The position numbers and the translations under genes are program-made. The notes below the pieces were generated by a model. It was given only the letters and a program-made list of their open reading frames with translations. It was not told the DNA's origin and did not search any database. 6,608 bases of DNA from Pseudomonadota bacterium (GTDB taxonomy: Bacteria > Pseudomonadota > Alphaproteobacteria > Rhizobiales > Hyphomicrobiaceae). Numbering within the stretch: the first letter of the stretch is position 1; each line of letters opens with the position of its first letter. The stretch lies in assembly GCA_003242645.1 (NCBI GenBank), contig QGVC01000205.1:1-6608 (forward strand), written 5' to 3'. Positions 6,468 through 6,608 of this stretch are shown here, in pieces.

Positions 6468-6608
6468 TCAACCCAGCGCCCTGTTCGCCTCTTTCACCTT
6501 CTCGGCGTCGACGTAGACCTCGCCGCCCATCTCGCGGAACTTGGCGCTCATTTCGGCCATGCCGGCTTCGACGTCGACCGGCGCGTTCTGCTTGGCAGCG
6601 TAATCCCG
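6468..6608 (-). CDS. thiC: C-terminal end of phosphomethylpyrimidine synthase ThiC (partial)
   Basis: A minus-strand frame enters from the right edge and ends at TGA (6468-6470), giving 46 residues: [10 protein letters not shown], then [20 protein letters not shown], then [16 protein letters not shown]. The RDYAA start and the [19 protein letters not shown] block match the tail that follows the cysteine cluster in ThiC, the radical-SAM enzyme that turns aminoimidazole ribotide into the pyrimidine part of thiamine. The CX2CX4C iron-sulfur motif and the rest of the enzyme lie beyond the window, as would its promoter and any TPP riboswitch. The gene converges on the permease gene with 141 bases between their stops. 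No T-rich terminator is seen after it. The identification rests on the C-terminal tail only. Confidence 0.75.
   Translation of the reverse strand, partial: RDYAAKQNAPVDVEAGMAEMSAKFREMGGEVYVDAEKVKEANRALG

Overview
The window looks like chromosomal DNA of an alphaproteobacterium, most probably of the Hyphomicrobiales (Bradyrhizobium-like). The reasons are the roughly 65% GC of most genes (hand-counted samples), a DUF1489 gene (a family largely confined to Alphaproteobacteria), an alphaproteobacterial-type Dcp peptidase and a HisC-like aminotransferase with an NPDNPMG motif. The genus is an inference from style, not from a match.

Layout. (1) Positions 1-1424, plus strand: the C-terminal two thirds of an M3-family zinc peptidyl-dipeptidase (Dcp), cut by the window edge, followed by a rho-independent terminator at 1457-1483. 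(2) Positions 1567-3318, minus strand: a 583-residue protein I cannot name. It shows a type I phosphoribosyltransferase-like core followed by a C-terminal region that resembles an aminoglycoside-phosphotransferase/kinase fold. It is visibly poorer in GC than its neighbours, starts with TTG without a good ribosome binding site, and is the most novel-looking gene here. (3) Positions 3442-4560, minus strand: a fold-type I PLP aminotransferase related to histidinol-phosphate aminotransferase. (4) Positions 4590-5030, minus strand: a DUF1489 protein, 29 bases upstream of the aminotransferase and probably co-transcribed with it. (5) Positions 5226-6326, plus strand: a YeeE/YedE (TsuA-type) sulfur-compound permease, transcribed divergently from the DUF1489 gene. 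(6) Positions 6468-6608, minus strand: the last 46 codons of what looks like thiC (thiamine pyrimidine synthesis), convergent with the permease.

How the genes work together. Most of this is ordinary housekeeping. The clearest regulatory signal is a perfect inverted repeat at 5165-5184, with arms ATATTC and GAATAT and an 8-base spacer. It sits on the -10 region of a candidate promoter for the sulfur permease. It contains the ATTC-N8-GAAT pattern that I recall for the persulfide-sensing ArsR-family repressors SqrR/BigR/YgaV, which suggests the permease is derepressed by sulfide or persulfide. No regulator gene is in the window, so it would act in trans. The PRTase/kinase-like gene lies downstream of the aminotransferase on the same strand but is separated from it by 123 bases and differs in base composition; a functional link is possible but not shown. 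No RNA genes, CRISPR arrays, transposases or attachment sites were recognised, and no gene-free stretch exceeds 200 bases.
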